Source: Parapedobacter luteus (GTDB taxonomy: Bacteria > Bacteroidota > Bacteroidia > Sphingobacteriales > Sphingobacteriaceae). From it: a stretch of DNA of 64,000 nt. A program made the translations under genes and the position numbers. The stretch covers positions 1-64,000 of the forward strand of contig NZ_FUYS01000006.1 in NCBI RefSeq assembly GCF_900168055.1, read 5' to 3'. Positions 17,674 through 26,714 of this stretch are shown here, one piece after another. The notes under the pieces are model-generated. The model was not told the DNA's origin and made no database searches. It worked only from the letters and a program-made list of their open reading frames with translations. How positions within the stretch are numbered: position 1 is the stretch's first letter; each line of letters begins with the position of its first letter.

Positions 17674-20253
17674 ATGAAGCAGCTAAAAACCATTTTGGTA
17701 CAATTACTCATCTTTGGCCTCGTTATCGATGGCGCCGTAGCCCAAGACAGCTACTATTTTCCAACCGCACAGTTCGACCCGTCCATCCCCTCGCCTGAGG
17801 CGTTCCTTGGCTATCCTATCGGCTCGCACTACACACGCCACGACCGAATAATCGCCTATTTCCAAGAACTCGACCGGCTTTCAGACAAAATCAGTGTCGA
17901 AATCATTGGCCAATCTTACGAGGGACGTCCGTTGGCAGTTGCAACAATTACGTCTGCCGCCAACCACGGACGTTTGGAAGAAATCCGGCAGGAACATATC
18001 AGACAGGTTGATCCACAAGCGCCGCAACTCGATGCCGGCACGTCCCCGGTGGTGGTGCTGCTAGACTATAGCGTACATGGCGCAGAGACCTCCAGTGGAG
18101 AGGCTTCCTTGCTTACCGCCTACTACCTTGCCGCCAGCCAAAGCGAAGAAACCCAAAAATGGTTGAGTGAAGCAGTGATATTCATTGACATCGCCCAAAA
18201 TCCGGATGGTCGCGACCGCACCGCCAATTGGCACAATGCTTATAAGTCAACCCCACCTGTGGCCGATCCGCTCGATAAGGAACACTTAGAGCAATTTCCC
18301 GGCGGCCGGACAAACCACTATTTTACAGACTTAAACCGAGACTGGTTGAGCATAACCCAGGTAGAAACCAAACCGAAAATCGATTTTTTCCATCAATGGT
18401 ACCCGAATGTACACATCGATTTCCATGAGATGGGCGGTGGCAGCACCTATTATTTTGAGCCTACTCCCAAAAGCTCCGAGAGTCCGCTGATTCCAAAATC
18501 TTCGTATGAATTCAATGCAGTACTAGCGAAATATCACGTTGAAGCATTAGATGGCATTGGCTCCCTTTACTTCACCAAAGAGGTCTTCGATAATTTTTCA
18601 CCCATTTATGGCTCCACTTACCCAGATTTTCATGGGGCCGTTGGTGCAACGTTTGAACAAGGCAGTTCGAGAGGCTTGTTACAGGAAACCCCAAACGGAC
18701 TGCTGGAATTTCGATTTACCGTCCGGAATCAATTGCTTACCGGGCTGGCCACCATCAAAGGAGCTGTCGCTGAAAAAGCCGGATTATTCAAACTGCAAAA
18801 GGATTTTTTTCGAACGGCATTGGACGAAGCCCGCGCGCACAAAACTAAATCATATGTATTCGGAGACGAACATGACAAGTCACTTACGCAAAAATTGGTC
18901 GATCTGCTTTTACGTCATCGGATAGCAGTATTCGAGCTTGGAGGCGACCAAACCATCGACGGCAAACCATTTAAGCAGGGCTCGGCCTACGTGGTGCCCG
19001 CAATGCAGCCACAATTCCGGTTGGTACATTCGATCTTTGAAGAAACTCCGCCAATACAGGACAGTGTTTTTTATGGCAGTACTTCTTATTCCATTATCCA
19101 CGCTTATGGGCTGAAATATGCCAAATCTGCGAGCGAAGTCAAGGCCGGGAATCGCGTAAGTGGCGTTAAAACTATATCGGGATCAATCGTCGGCAACAAG
19201 CCTAGCTATGCCTACTTAATGGGTTGGACGGAATATAACGCCCCGAGGGCGCTATATGCACTGCTCGAAAAAGGGGTATTCGTGAAAGCGGCATTTAAGC
19301 CATTTACGTCCCAAACGGCAGACGGACCTGTAAACTTCGGATACGGCTCGCTGGTTATTCCCGTAGCCGGACAATCCATCGGTGGCGATTCACTGCACCG
19401 AGCCATCACAACAGTTGCCAACGATACCGGCTTGAAATTCTACAGCGTTTCCACCGGGTTTAATGTAGAAGGCATCGACTTGGGAAGCAATAATATTCAG
19501 GCGCTCAATAAACCCACGGTCGCACTGGTGCTTGGCCAAGGCATCAATTCGGCCCAAGCCGGACAGGTGTGGTACCTACTCAACGAGCATCTCAAATTAC
19601 CGGTCGTCAAAATTGACCCAATCAATATCCCTCGAGCAAACCTCACCAGGTATACAACTTTGATTCTGACAGGGGGGTCGTATAACGACCTGTGGGATAA
19701 TGGTACAACCGAGCGCATCAAATCCTGGGTCAACAGTGGCGGTACGCTCATCGCATTTCAATCCGCAGCAGAATGGGCCATCGCCAACGGTATCACACGT
19801 GAAAAAGTATACCGGGATACTACGCGCAAGCGGGAACCAAAGCCCCGGCGGCTTGATTATGTGACGCGTGCAGAAGCGACGGCGCCAGACCGCATAAGTG
19901 GCAATATCTTCTCGGCCGATATCGACGTGACCCACCCCGTGGCATTCGGACTTCAAAACCGCAAGTTGTTTGTCAATATCGACGGCGGCACCATACTGCT
20001 GCCCAGTGCGGATCAGTTCTCGACCGTGGCACAGTTTGACAGTGAACCTTGGGTCAATGGTTATATTTCCAAACATAACCTGGATCGATTTCGGGATAAA
20101 GCCTATATATTGGCCTCTTCCGCCGGTCAAGGAAACGTAATCTTATTTTCAGATGATCCCACATACCGGAAATACTGGCATGGTACAGACCGTTTGGTAA
20201 TCAACAGTATCTTTTTCGGGGGCCACATCACAGGCGGGGGGCGCGGGCGATAA
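17674..20253 (+). CDS. Exported M14-family zinc metallocarboxypeptidase
   Basis: This protein has 859 residues with start ATG 17674, chosen because it gives a signal peptide ending AVA-QD near residue 25. The open frame extends upstream inside the susD gene, which I reject. The M14 catalytic domain shows the zinc motif HGAE (His135, Glu138). The next histidine region is HIDFHEMGGG (His247 or His251), and the candidate catalytic glutamate is GATFEQG (Glu328). A C-terminal portion from about residue 630 resembles a class-I glutamine-amidotransferase-like fold (LILTGGSYNDLW, GGTLIAFQSAAEWAI) without an obvious catalytic triad. This composition is known in Bacteroidota M14 peptidases. Its likely role is trimming peptides for, or after, uptake by the adjacent SusCD. 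Confidence 0.9.
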   Translation: MKQLKTILVQLLIFGLVIDGAVAQDSYYFPTAQFDPSIPSPEAFLGYPIGSHYTRHDRIIAYFQELDRLSDKISVEIIGQSYEGRPLAVATITSAANHGRLEEIRQEHIRQVDPQAPQLDAGTSPVVVLLDYSVHGAETSSGEASLLTAYYLAASQSEETQKWLSEAVIFIDIAQNPDGRDRTANWHNAYKSTPPVADPLDKEHLEQFPGGRTNHYFTDLNRDWLSITQVETKPKIDFFHQWYPNVHIDFHEMGGGSTYYFEPTPKSSESPLIPKSSYEFNAVLAKYHVEALDGIGSLYFTKEVFDNFSPIYGSTYPDFHGAVGATFEQGSSRGLLQETPNGLLEFRFTVRNQLLTGLATIKGAVAEKAGLFKLQKDFFRTALDEARAHKTKSYVFGDEHDKSLTQKLVDLLLRHRIAVFELGGDQTIDGKPFKQGSAYVVPAMQPQFRLVHSIFEETPPIQDSVFYGSTSYSIIHAYGLKYAKSASEVKAGNRVSGVKTISGSIVGNKPSYAYLMGWTEYNAPRALYALLEKGVFVKAAFKPFTSQTADGPVNFGYGSLVIPVAGQSIGGDSLHRAITTVANDTGLKFYSVSTGFNVEGIDLGSNNIQALNKPTVALVLGQGINSAQAGQVWYLLNEHLKLPVVKIDPINIPRANLTRYTTLILTGGSYNDLWDNGTTERIKSWVNSGGTLIAFQSAAEWAIANGITREKVYRDTTRKREPKPRRLDYVTRAEATAPDRISGNIFSADIDVTHPVAFGLQNRKLFVNIDGGTILLPSADQFSTVAQFDSEPWVNGYISKHNLDRFRDKAYILASSAGQGNVILFSDDPTYRKYWHGTDRLVINSIFFGGHITGGGRGR

Positions 20254-20261
20254 CCCAAAAC

Positions 20262-20296
20262 GCGGGCGCATCTTCAAAAATGCGCCCGCATTTGCA
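20262..20296. terminator. Bidirectional terminator between M14 peptidase and TonB receptor genes
   Basis: GCGGGCGCAT (20262-20271) pairs perfectly with ATGCGCCCGC (20280-20289) around an 8-nt loop. Short T-rich tracts flank it on both strands (ATTTG on plus, GTTTTG on minus). It lies between two converging genes and may stop both. Confidence 0.7.
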
Positions 20297-20364
20297 TTGA
20301 GCACCGAATGACAAAAATCCACAAAAAGATCGCGACGAACCAAATCGTCAGCACTTAATTACGC

Positions 20365-22911
20365 CTAAAATGCGTACCGCAACGTAATGCCGTATGTCCG
20401 GGGGTCCCCAAGCACGCCGGCATAATGACCGGCATTGCCGGCTCCAGGCAACAGTTGCTCGAAATAATCCGTATCGAGCAGATTACGAGACCAGAGAAAT
20501 AACGTGACGCCATCCAGGGCCCTAAAACCAATACGCGCGTTCAATAAGGTATAAGCACGCACAATCAGGTAGGTTGATGGCGACGGATTGGAAGAAAAAG
20601 ACGACCGATGAAAACCATCGACACCCAAAAAGAACTGACCGTCATGCCCCAAAAAAGAACCGGCTGCCGTAGCGGCTTCCCCTCCCAACGATACTGCCCA
20701 TTTCGAAATACCGGGGAGTTTACCGCCAGAAATATCCTTGAACGTGGGTCCGCCTGTTTCTTCCAGCGGCGGTGGGGCATTGGTAAACGAGACATATTTG
20801 CCATCCGTATAGGCAAGCGACCCATACAAAGAAACGTAGTTATTGAACCGAATGCTCCCATCAAACTCAACGCCTCTTACTCGTATCTTTTCCGCGTTTG
20901 CCAAATACCCTCTATTTACTGAAAGGTCAGCGGTCTGTACTTGGGCCTGATAATCACGAACGTCCGTTTGGTAGACAACTACGTTCAGTACGGTACCCGC
21001 TGTCGGTTGGGCTTTCATTCCAACCTCATAATGGTTGACACGTTCCGGTTTAATGACGGCCAGTTCCAACATCGGTTGACCATTGGCATTCGGCAAGCCT
21101 CCCAGATTAAGGCCTACGGGTTTAAACCCATTAGCAAACGTAGCAAAGGCGTTGATAGTAGCTGTAGCCTTAAATGCTACTGTAAGTTGCCCCGAGATAT
21201 TGGTATCCTCAACGTCTGCCTCAAAAGCTTGGTTGCTATATACTGCCCGTTTAATAGCAAGCAAATCGGGATCGTCGGTCTGCAAACCGCCATAAGTTTC
21301 CCGCCTGAAATTCACGGATTTGTCGTCGTAGTTCAGCCTGATACCCGGAAGGATACGCAACCGCGACGTCACGGCATAGTCCACTTGAGCGAAAACAGCA
21401 CCACTAAAGGTTTCCAAGCTGGGATAGGTTTTGATGCCATAGCCGTCCAATAAGCCGGGGGTCTTCCAAAGCGGGCTTTCGGTATTCTGCGAAAACCGCC
21501 ATTGATCCCTGCCTGCCTCCTCGGTATGCGCAGGATCAGCCCTTAAGGCCTGACCGAAAGCATACAGGCCAACAACAGCACTCAATCGATTCGAAAATTC
21601 GCCTGCCCACCGGACTTCCTGCGACCATTGATCGTGCCGTGAGGGCGCTTGAGATAAGGCGAGGCCCTGTAGGCCAGTAAAATCGCGGTCATTAGAAGGA
21701 TCCCAATTCCAAAAGCGCCATGCCGTCGTGGTGGTGAGCGTACCCGGCCCAACCGTCACATCCACATTCGCCGAAATGCCGCCCAAATCCTGTCCAGACC
21801 GCCATGGTGTGTCATGATCGATAACCCGATCAAACGGATTTCGACTTGGCAATTCATAATCCAAATCGGCAAGAATCTGCTCGAACTGCTGGTAGGCAGC
21901 CCGCAACGTGGGCGCTACGCCGGCAAACACCTGCGCATAGCCGTCAGGCCGTTGGCGGCTTATATCCCCGGCAAATAAAACGTGTAGGTTTTCAGAAGGA
22001 GCGTATAACAACTGGCCACGCAAGCCAAGGTTATTCAAGTCATTTACCGGCTTTTGTGTAGCTACATTGTAAAGCAAGCCATCCCTTTGGGTACCACTGA
22101 ATGAAACGCGTGCGGCAAGATTTTTACTCAATGGTCCGCTAACGGATGCTTTTGCCTGGATAAAGCCGTAATTTCCGTAGCTCAGCTCAACGTTAGCCTC
22201 AGGCGTGAACGTTGGCCTGCGCGTAGTTACATTGAAAGCCCCCGCCACGGTATTCTTGCCGAATAATGTACCCTGCGGGCCGCGCAATACCTCAATCTGC
22301 TCAACATCAATAAAGTCGAGCGTTGTAGCCGCTGTCCGCGCATAATACACACCATCCACGTAAAAGCCCACGCCCGGATCGATCCCATCGTTGGTGAGAC
22401 CAAATGTGGTACCCAACCCCCGGATACTCAATCCCGTGTTACGGGGGTTAGACGAATACAGCTGAACGGATGGTACCAGCTCTTTCAGCCTATTGACGTT
22501 GAATGCTCCGGCATCGTCCGCCAGCGTTCCACTAATAACCGACACCGGTATCGGAACCTCCTGCAACAGCTCCCTGCGCCGCCGGGAAGTTACCACAACC
22601 TCCGACAACACGTTGTCCGCGGTAAGGGTAATCCGCAACGGTCCTTCCGGCCATTCATGGATACGGATTTCCCTTGACTGGTAGCCAACCGAATTAATTT
22701 GTAACGAAAATGGAGGAGCTACCTGCACCGTAAGGTGAAATTGGCCCTTCTCATCTGCTACGGTATAGGCATTCGTACCCTTCACCACTAATGTGGCATG
22801 TACAACGGGTTCGTCTGCGGTGTTTTTAACGGTGCCGACCAAGATCTGTTGGCCACACGCGACATTTATCCAAAAAAGAATAATTACACTTGGTACGATC
22901 AGCTTATTCAT
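20365..22911 (-). CDS. TonB-dependent outer membrane receptor (classical, not SusC type)
   Basis: This 848-residue TonB-dependent receptor has a signal peptide ending near ACG-QQ and an N-terminal carboxypeptidase-regulatory-like domain (about 25-100). A TonB-box-like SEVVVTSRRRRELLQEVPIPVSVISG segment follows. The plug carries VEQIEVLRGPQGTLFGKNTVAGAFNVTTRRP, a strong signature of siderophore/vitamin-type receptors. It differs from the SusC genes in plug motif and length and has no SusD partner. It lies 110 nt downstream of the symporter gene in the same direction, so it could be the last gene of the MurNAc locus or a separate unit with its own promoter. The ligand is unknown; the long extracellular loops give no clue. 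Confidence 0.9.
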   Translation of the reverse strand: MNKLIVPSVIILFWINVACGQQILVGTVKNTADEPVVHATLVVKGTNAYTVADEKGQFHLTVQVAPPFSLQINSVGYQSREIRIHEWPEGPLRITLTADNVLSEVVVTSRRRRELLQEVPIPVSVISGTLADDAGAFNVNRLKELVPSVQLYSSNPRNTGLSIRGLGTTFGLTNDGIDPGVGFYVDGVYYARTAATTLDFIDVEQIEVLRGPQGTLFGKNTVAGAFNVTTRRPTFTPEANVELSYGNYGFIQAKASVSGPLSKNLAARVSFSGTQRDGLLYNVATQKPVNDLNNLGLRGQLLYAPSENLHVLFAGDISRQRPDGYAQVFAGVAPTLRAAYQQFEQILADLDYELPSRNPFDRVIDHDTPWRSGQDLGGISANVDVTVGPGTLTTTTAWRFWNWDPSNDRDFTGLQGLALSQAPSRHDQWSQEVRWAGEFSNRLSAVVGLYAFGQALRADPAHTEEAGRDQWRFSQNTESPLWKTPGLLDGYGIKTYPSLETFSGAVFAQVDYAVTSRLRILPGIRLNYDDKSVNFRRETYGGLQTDDPDLLAIKRAVYSNQAFEADVEDTNISGQLTVAFKATATINAFATFANGFKPVGLNLGGLPNANGQPMLELAVIKPERVNHYEVGMKAQPTAGTVLNVVVYQTDVRDYQAQVQTADLSVNRGYLANAEKIRVRGVEFDGSIRFNNYVSLYGSLAYTDGKYVSFTNAPPPLEETGGPTFKDISGGKLPGISKWAVSLGGEAATAAGSFLGHDGQFFLGVDGFHRSSFSSNPSPSTYLIVRAYTLLNARIGFRALDGVTLFLWSRNLLDTDYFEQLLPGAGNAGHYAGVLGDPRTYGITLRYAF

Positions 22912-22918
22912 GCTTACA

Positions 22919-22967
22919 TTTATACCAACAAATCTATACTGAATCGATAGACTTTAATAGGTATAAA
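22919..22967 (-). promoter_or_regulatory. Nested inverted repeats over the putative promoter of the TonB receptor
   Basis: Outer arms TTTATACC (22919-22926) and GGTATAAA (22960-22967) are perfect. Inner arms AATCTAT and ATAGACT are nearly so. The minus-strand -7-like element TAGATTTG (22936-22929) sits inside the structure, 18 nt upstream of the start codon. I see no matching -33 box. It could be an operator or an RNA attenuator, and it does not resemble a Fur box. Confidence 0.35.
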
Positions 22968-23021
22968 TCATGCCTAACCCAAGTACATTTAATGCTTATT
23001 GCATACAACCGAAGCCTTTCT

Positions 23022-24503
23022 TTAACTGACCACCGGTTTGCGTTCGGCGGACGAAGTGCCCCAGAGCATCAACCAAGTAAGCGCGCCGTTGTAGATGATC
23101 AATTCGAAACCAACAGCGTAGCTGGTGTGGGGCACAATAACGTACGTGTTGACCAAATAACAGATGAGTGGCGACAGCACACACAAGTAAGGCACCAACC
23201 GATCGGTCACCTGCCGCGTGGTAAAAATCCCGAATGCAAACAACCCCAGCAGCGGACCATAAGTGTACGTCGCCGCCGTGAAAATGGCGTTCACGACCGA
23301 GTCGTCATTGATGACCCTGAACACCATGATGACCAGCAACATGATTACAGAAAAGGCAAAATGTACGCGATTCCGCGTTTTTACTAAATCAGCATCATTT
23401 GGATTAGCCCGTTTGTTGAAATTAAGAAAATCGACGCAAAATGAAGTCGTCAGCGCCGTCAATGCCGAGTCGGTCGTGGCAAACGTAGCGGCCGTAAGCC
23501 CCATCATAAAAATAATACCCGGTACCATGGCCAGGTGATGCAGAGCGATTTCGGGGTACAAGTAGTCCGGTGTAGGCAGGCCGGCCACATCGATGCTGTT
23601 TTTGGCGGCGAAGTTAAACAGCAAAGCGCCCACAGCCAAAAAAAACAAATTGATAATCACAAATATCCCCGTAAAGGTAAGCATGTTCTTTTGTGCTTCC
23701 CCGATGGTCTTCATACTCAGGTTTTTTTGCATAAGGTCTTGATCCAAACCCGTCATTGCCACGGTTACAAATATTCCGCCAAGAAAATGCTTCCAGAAAT
23801 GGATGCGGTTCCCCAGAAAATCTTCCCAAAAAAACACCGTTGAATAACTGCTTGTTTTCACCGTCTCGATGGTCTCCATCAGCCCCAACCCCAGACTATC
23901 GGCCATAAAATAGATGGAAAGGATGACCGCCAACACCAGAAAAAACGTTTGCAACATGTCCGTAATGATGATGGTCTTCAATCCACCCTTATTGGTATAC
24001 AGCCAGATGAGCAGTAAACACAGCGCAATAGTGACGGCAAAAGGAACATTCCAGGCATCGAAGATAAACCATTGGAGGATAATGGCCACCAGATAAAGCC
24101 GGAACGCCGAGCCTATCGTGCGCGATATCAAGAATATCATGGCACCTGTTTTATAACTCCGCTGCCCCAGGCGTTCCTCCAGATAGGTATAAATGGAGGT
24201 AAGATTCATCCGGTAATACAGAGGCAGCAGCACATAGGCAATGATGACAAACCCCACTGCATTACCCAATATGAATTGGAAATAACCAAAGTCGCTACTT
24301 CCCACTGCTCCCGGCACGGATATGAATGTGACCCCTGAAAGTGCCGTACCTATCATACCAAAGGCTACCATGTACCATTTGACATTGCGGTTAGCAACGA
24401 AAAAGGTGGCATTGTCTGCTGATTTCCGCGAAGTAAAATAGGCGATACCAAGCAAGAGGCCAAAGTAGGCCACCAAAAAAAACAGAAGAACAGTCGGCGT
24501 CAT
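23022..24503 (-). CDS. Sodium:solute symporter (SSS family), likely MurNAc importer
   Basis: This 493-residue inner membrane protein has about 13 hydrophobic segments and typical SSS features near the N-terminus (YFTSRKSADNATFFVANRNVKWYMVAFGMIGTALSGVTF). These proteins import sugars, sialic acid or other solutes with sodium. The gene starts 10 nt after murQ in the same direction and lies downstream of three muramidase-like genes. The simplest substrate is therefore free N-acetylmuramic acid; Tannerella forsythia is known to use a dedicated inner membrane MurNAc transporter. Unlike a PTS, a symporter delivers unphosphorylated sugar, so a kinase would be needed before MurQ can act. Family is certain; the substrate is inferred from context. 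Confidence 0.85.
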   Translation of the reverse strand: MTPTVLLFFLVAYFGLLLGIAYFTSRKSADNATFFVANRNVKWYMVAFGMIGTALSGVTFISVPGAVGSSDFGYFQFILGNAVGFVIIAYVLLPLYYRMNLTSIYTYLEERLGQRSYKTGAMIFLISRTIGSAFRLYLVAIILQWFIFDAWNVPFAVTIALCLLLIWLYTNKGGLKTIIITDMLQTFFLVLAVILSIYFMADSLGLGLMETIETVKTSSYSTVFFWEDFLGNRIHFWKHFLGGIFVTVAMTGLDQDLMQKNLSMKTIGEAQKNMLTFTGIFVIINLFFLAVGALLFNFAAKNSIDVAGLPTPDYLYPEIALHHLAMVPGIIFMMGLTAATFATTDSALTALTTSFCVDFLNFNKRANPNDADLVKTRNRVHFAFSVIMLLVIMVFRVINDDSVVNAIFTAATYTYGPLLGLFAFGIFTTRQVTDRLVPYLCVLSPLICYLVNTYVIVPHTSYAVGFELIIYNGALTWLMLWGTSSAERKPVVS

Positions 24504-24513
24504 ACGTTTAGGG

Positions 24514-25335
24514 TTAATGATCCGCTATGCGGGAATGTTCGATAGCTTTGCGAACACTACCATGCTTTTCAAGCAAATCAGAGGCAGTTTGCGCATCAAT
24601 CCCTGTTTCCTCCATAATGATACGGATACCCCGGCTAAACAGCTTATTGTTGGTTAGCTGCATGTCGACCATTTTATTTCCCTTTACCCGGCCCAACCGG
24701 ATCATCACCGCAGTACTAATCATATTGAGTACCAGCTTCTGCGCAGTACCGGCTTTCATACGAGTAGAGCCGGTGACAAATTCCGGCCCAACAATCACTT
24801 CTATGGGATATTGGGCTTCTGCGGCGATGACCGTACGGTCGTTACATACGATACACCCTGTCACCAAGCCCGCGTTGTTGGCTGCCATCAGTGCTCCTTT
24901 TACATAAGGAGTCCCGCCGGAAGCGGCGATTCCCACCACCACATCCTTACTATTGATGCCATATTCCTGTAGGTCCAGCCACGCTTGTTCTTCGTCGTCT
25001 TCGGCAAACTCCACAGCCTTGCGGATAGCGGTATCTCCTCCGGCAATGATGCCGATAATCCAATCATACGGTACACCGAAGGTAGGCGGGCACTCCGAGG
25101 CATCCAGAATCCCCAAACGGCCACTCGTACCTGCACCAACATAAAACAACCGTCCTCCCGCTTTCATTGAAGCTACGGTAGCTTCAATGAGACGCGTTAT
25201 CTGTGGAATAGCCTTTTGTACAGCAATGGCAACTGTCTGATCCTCCTTGTTAATGTTCATCAATAGCTCATCAACAGACATTTTGTCCAAATCCTGGTAA
25301 TTCGATTCTTTCTCGGTAGTGTTCGTCATCTGCAT
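24514..25335 (-). CDS. murQ: N-acetylmuramic acid 6-phosphate etherase
   Basis: The product has 273 residues, close to the family length. It is a SIS-domain lyase that cleaves the D-lactyl ether of MurNAc-6-phosphate to give GlcNAc-6-phosphate and D-lactate in the cytoplasm. Diagnostic motifs are GAGTSGRLGILDASECPPTFG (about 66-86), PEFVTGSTRMKAGTAQKLVLNM and the C-terminal helical region. The start at 25335 (MQMTNTTEK) or 25329 (MTNTTEK) cannot be separated. It follows the last of three GH171 genes by 90 nt and precedes the symporter gene by 10 nt. The neighbourhood gives it a clear role in catabolic MurNAc salvage rather than only wall recycling. Confidence 0.95.
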   Translation of the reverse strand: MQMTNTTEKESNYQDLDKMSVDELLMNINKEDQTVAIAVQKAIPQITRLIEATVASMKAGGRLFYVGAGTSGRLGILDASECPPTFGVPYDWIIGIIAGGDTAIRKAVEFAEDDEEQAWLDLQEYGINSKDVVVGIAASGGTPYVKGALMAANNAGLVTGCIVCNDRTVIAAEAQYPIEVIVGPEFVTGSTRMKAGTAQKLVLNMISTAVMIRLGRVKGNKMVDMQLTNNKLFSRGIRIIMEETGIDAQTASDLLEKHGSVRKAIEHSRIADH

Positions 25336-25425
25336 ATCTAAGTAAAAACAATTTTACGAAATTTTCTTTTTATAGCTCAATTAAAGTACGGATTGGAACA
25401 TTTTGTCACTATCAATTTCCAGTTA

Positions 25426-26691
25426 TCAATACATTAAGTACGGTGTGCGCATTTGCTTAAAATGTGTTACCTCAGCTTCCCAAGATTGATAGATATCTGC
25501 CGGTGTTTTTCCCGCTTTAATCATACTAATCAAGCGATCTGTTCCCGTTAAGCGATATAGTACCTGTTCATTCCAGACTAGTTTATCCGGATGTAGCCGA
25601 TTAATCGCCCAAACCAATGCTATGCCAATTCGATATCCTGCACTGACATTGCGATCCCTGATACGGAGATACACGCCGTTGCAATGCGTTTCATTAAACT
25701 CAGGTGGCCTACTTAAAAATGGCATTTGTGTTGGCTCAAATGTGACGGACTCGAAGTCCACTCCGTCGAAGCCCAAGCTGTCCATCAATCGGACAACTTG
25801 GAAATTGTCCAGCCAAGGCGCGCCAATGTACTCAAAAGGCCTAGCTGTCCCCCGGCCTTCCGAAACATTAAACCCTTCAAACAGGCACGTGCCCTCGTAC
25901 GCCATCACGGCATCGAGCGTCAGCAGATTAGGCGATGGCTTCCGCCAGGGCAAGCCCGTATCGTCAAACCACATTGACCGCCGCCATCCTTTCATCGGCA
26001 CTACATGAAGTTTGGGCGCATCTTCCACTCGAAGCAGCCTTTCCCCGATATAGAGCTTGGCCAGTTCGCCCATGGTCATGCCATGCCGAATGGGAATCTT
26101 TCCATATGCCCCGAATGTGTAGCGGTATTTATCGTCGGTCACAAAACCATCCATATCGATGCCATTCAATGGATTTGGCCGATCCAACACGATGACTTCC
26201 AACCCCTGTTCGGCAGCGGCTTCCATCACGAAACCCAAAATATTGACGTGTTCATAAAATCGAAGGCCTACCTCCTGAATATCGAATACGATGACCTCGG
26301 CCTCGCCCAACATAGCAGCAGTGGGCTTGTGAATATCTCCGTACAGGGAGTATTTTGTCACGCCTGTGGGGGTATCAATCGTTTTCTGCGGATCGCGTGG
26401 TATAGCATAATCATTGGAACGTATATCGAATTCCATTCCAAACAACACCTCCAACTGCACATCGGGATGTGCGTATAGTGCATCCGCCAAATGAGTTCCG
26501 TCTGCCAATCTACCGCTATGATTGGAAACCAACGCAACGCGTTTCCCACTAATAAGATGTATATACTCCCCAAATAAGCGATCTGCGCCACAAAGCACAG
26601 CCGGTTCGGCTGCGCCGGACACGGCGTCAACGGCATCAGCTACCAAAGGCATCCAAGAAAGCCATATACTAACTAGCATTGCAAACATCAC
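25426..26691 (-). CDS. GH171 (NamZ/DUF1343) family protein, divergent third copy
   Basis: This exported protein (421 residues, signal peptide over the first 20) belongs to the DUF1343 family. Members include NamZ, an exo-beta-N-acetylmuramidase that removes non-reducing MurNAc (GH171). Family motifs present are VSNHSG, VIVFDIQEVGLRFYEHV, IVLDRPNPLNG, IPIRHGMTMGELA and GTCLFEGFNVSEGRGT. The segment that reads FGPEHG in its two neighbours is FGMEFDIRS here (84-92): the glutamate is kept, but the proline, histidine and glycine are lost. The following linker is also different. This could mean altered specificity or lost activity. ATG codons two and five residues in are alternative starts. It lies 23 nt after the second copy. 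Confidence 0.88.
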   Translation of the reverse strand: MMFAMLVSIWLSWMPLVADAVDAVSGAAEPAVLCGADRLFGEYIHLISGKRVALVSNHSGRLADGTHLADALYAHPDVQLEVLFGMEFDIRSNDYAIPRDPQKTIDTPTGVTKYSLYGDIHKPTAAMLGEAEVIVFDIQEVGLRFYEHVNILGFVMEAAAEQGLEVIVLDRPNPLNGIDMDGFVTDDKYRYTFGAYGKIPIRHGMTMGELAKLYIGERLLRVEDAPKLHVVPMKGWRRSMWFDDTGLPWRKPSPNLLTLDAVMAYEGTCLFEGFNVSEGRGTARPFEYIGAPWLDNFQVVRLMDSLGFDGVDFESVTFEPTQMPFLSRPPEFNETHCNGVYLRIRDRNVSAGYRIGIALVWAINRLHPDKLVWNEQVLYRLTGTDRLISMIKAGKTPADIYQSWEAEVTHFKQMRTPYLMY

Positions 26692-26714
26692 AGGGCAATT
26701 AATTAGGCAATTAA

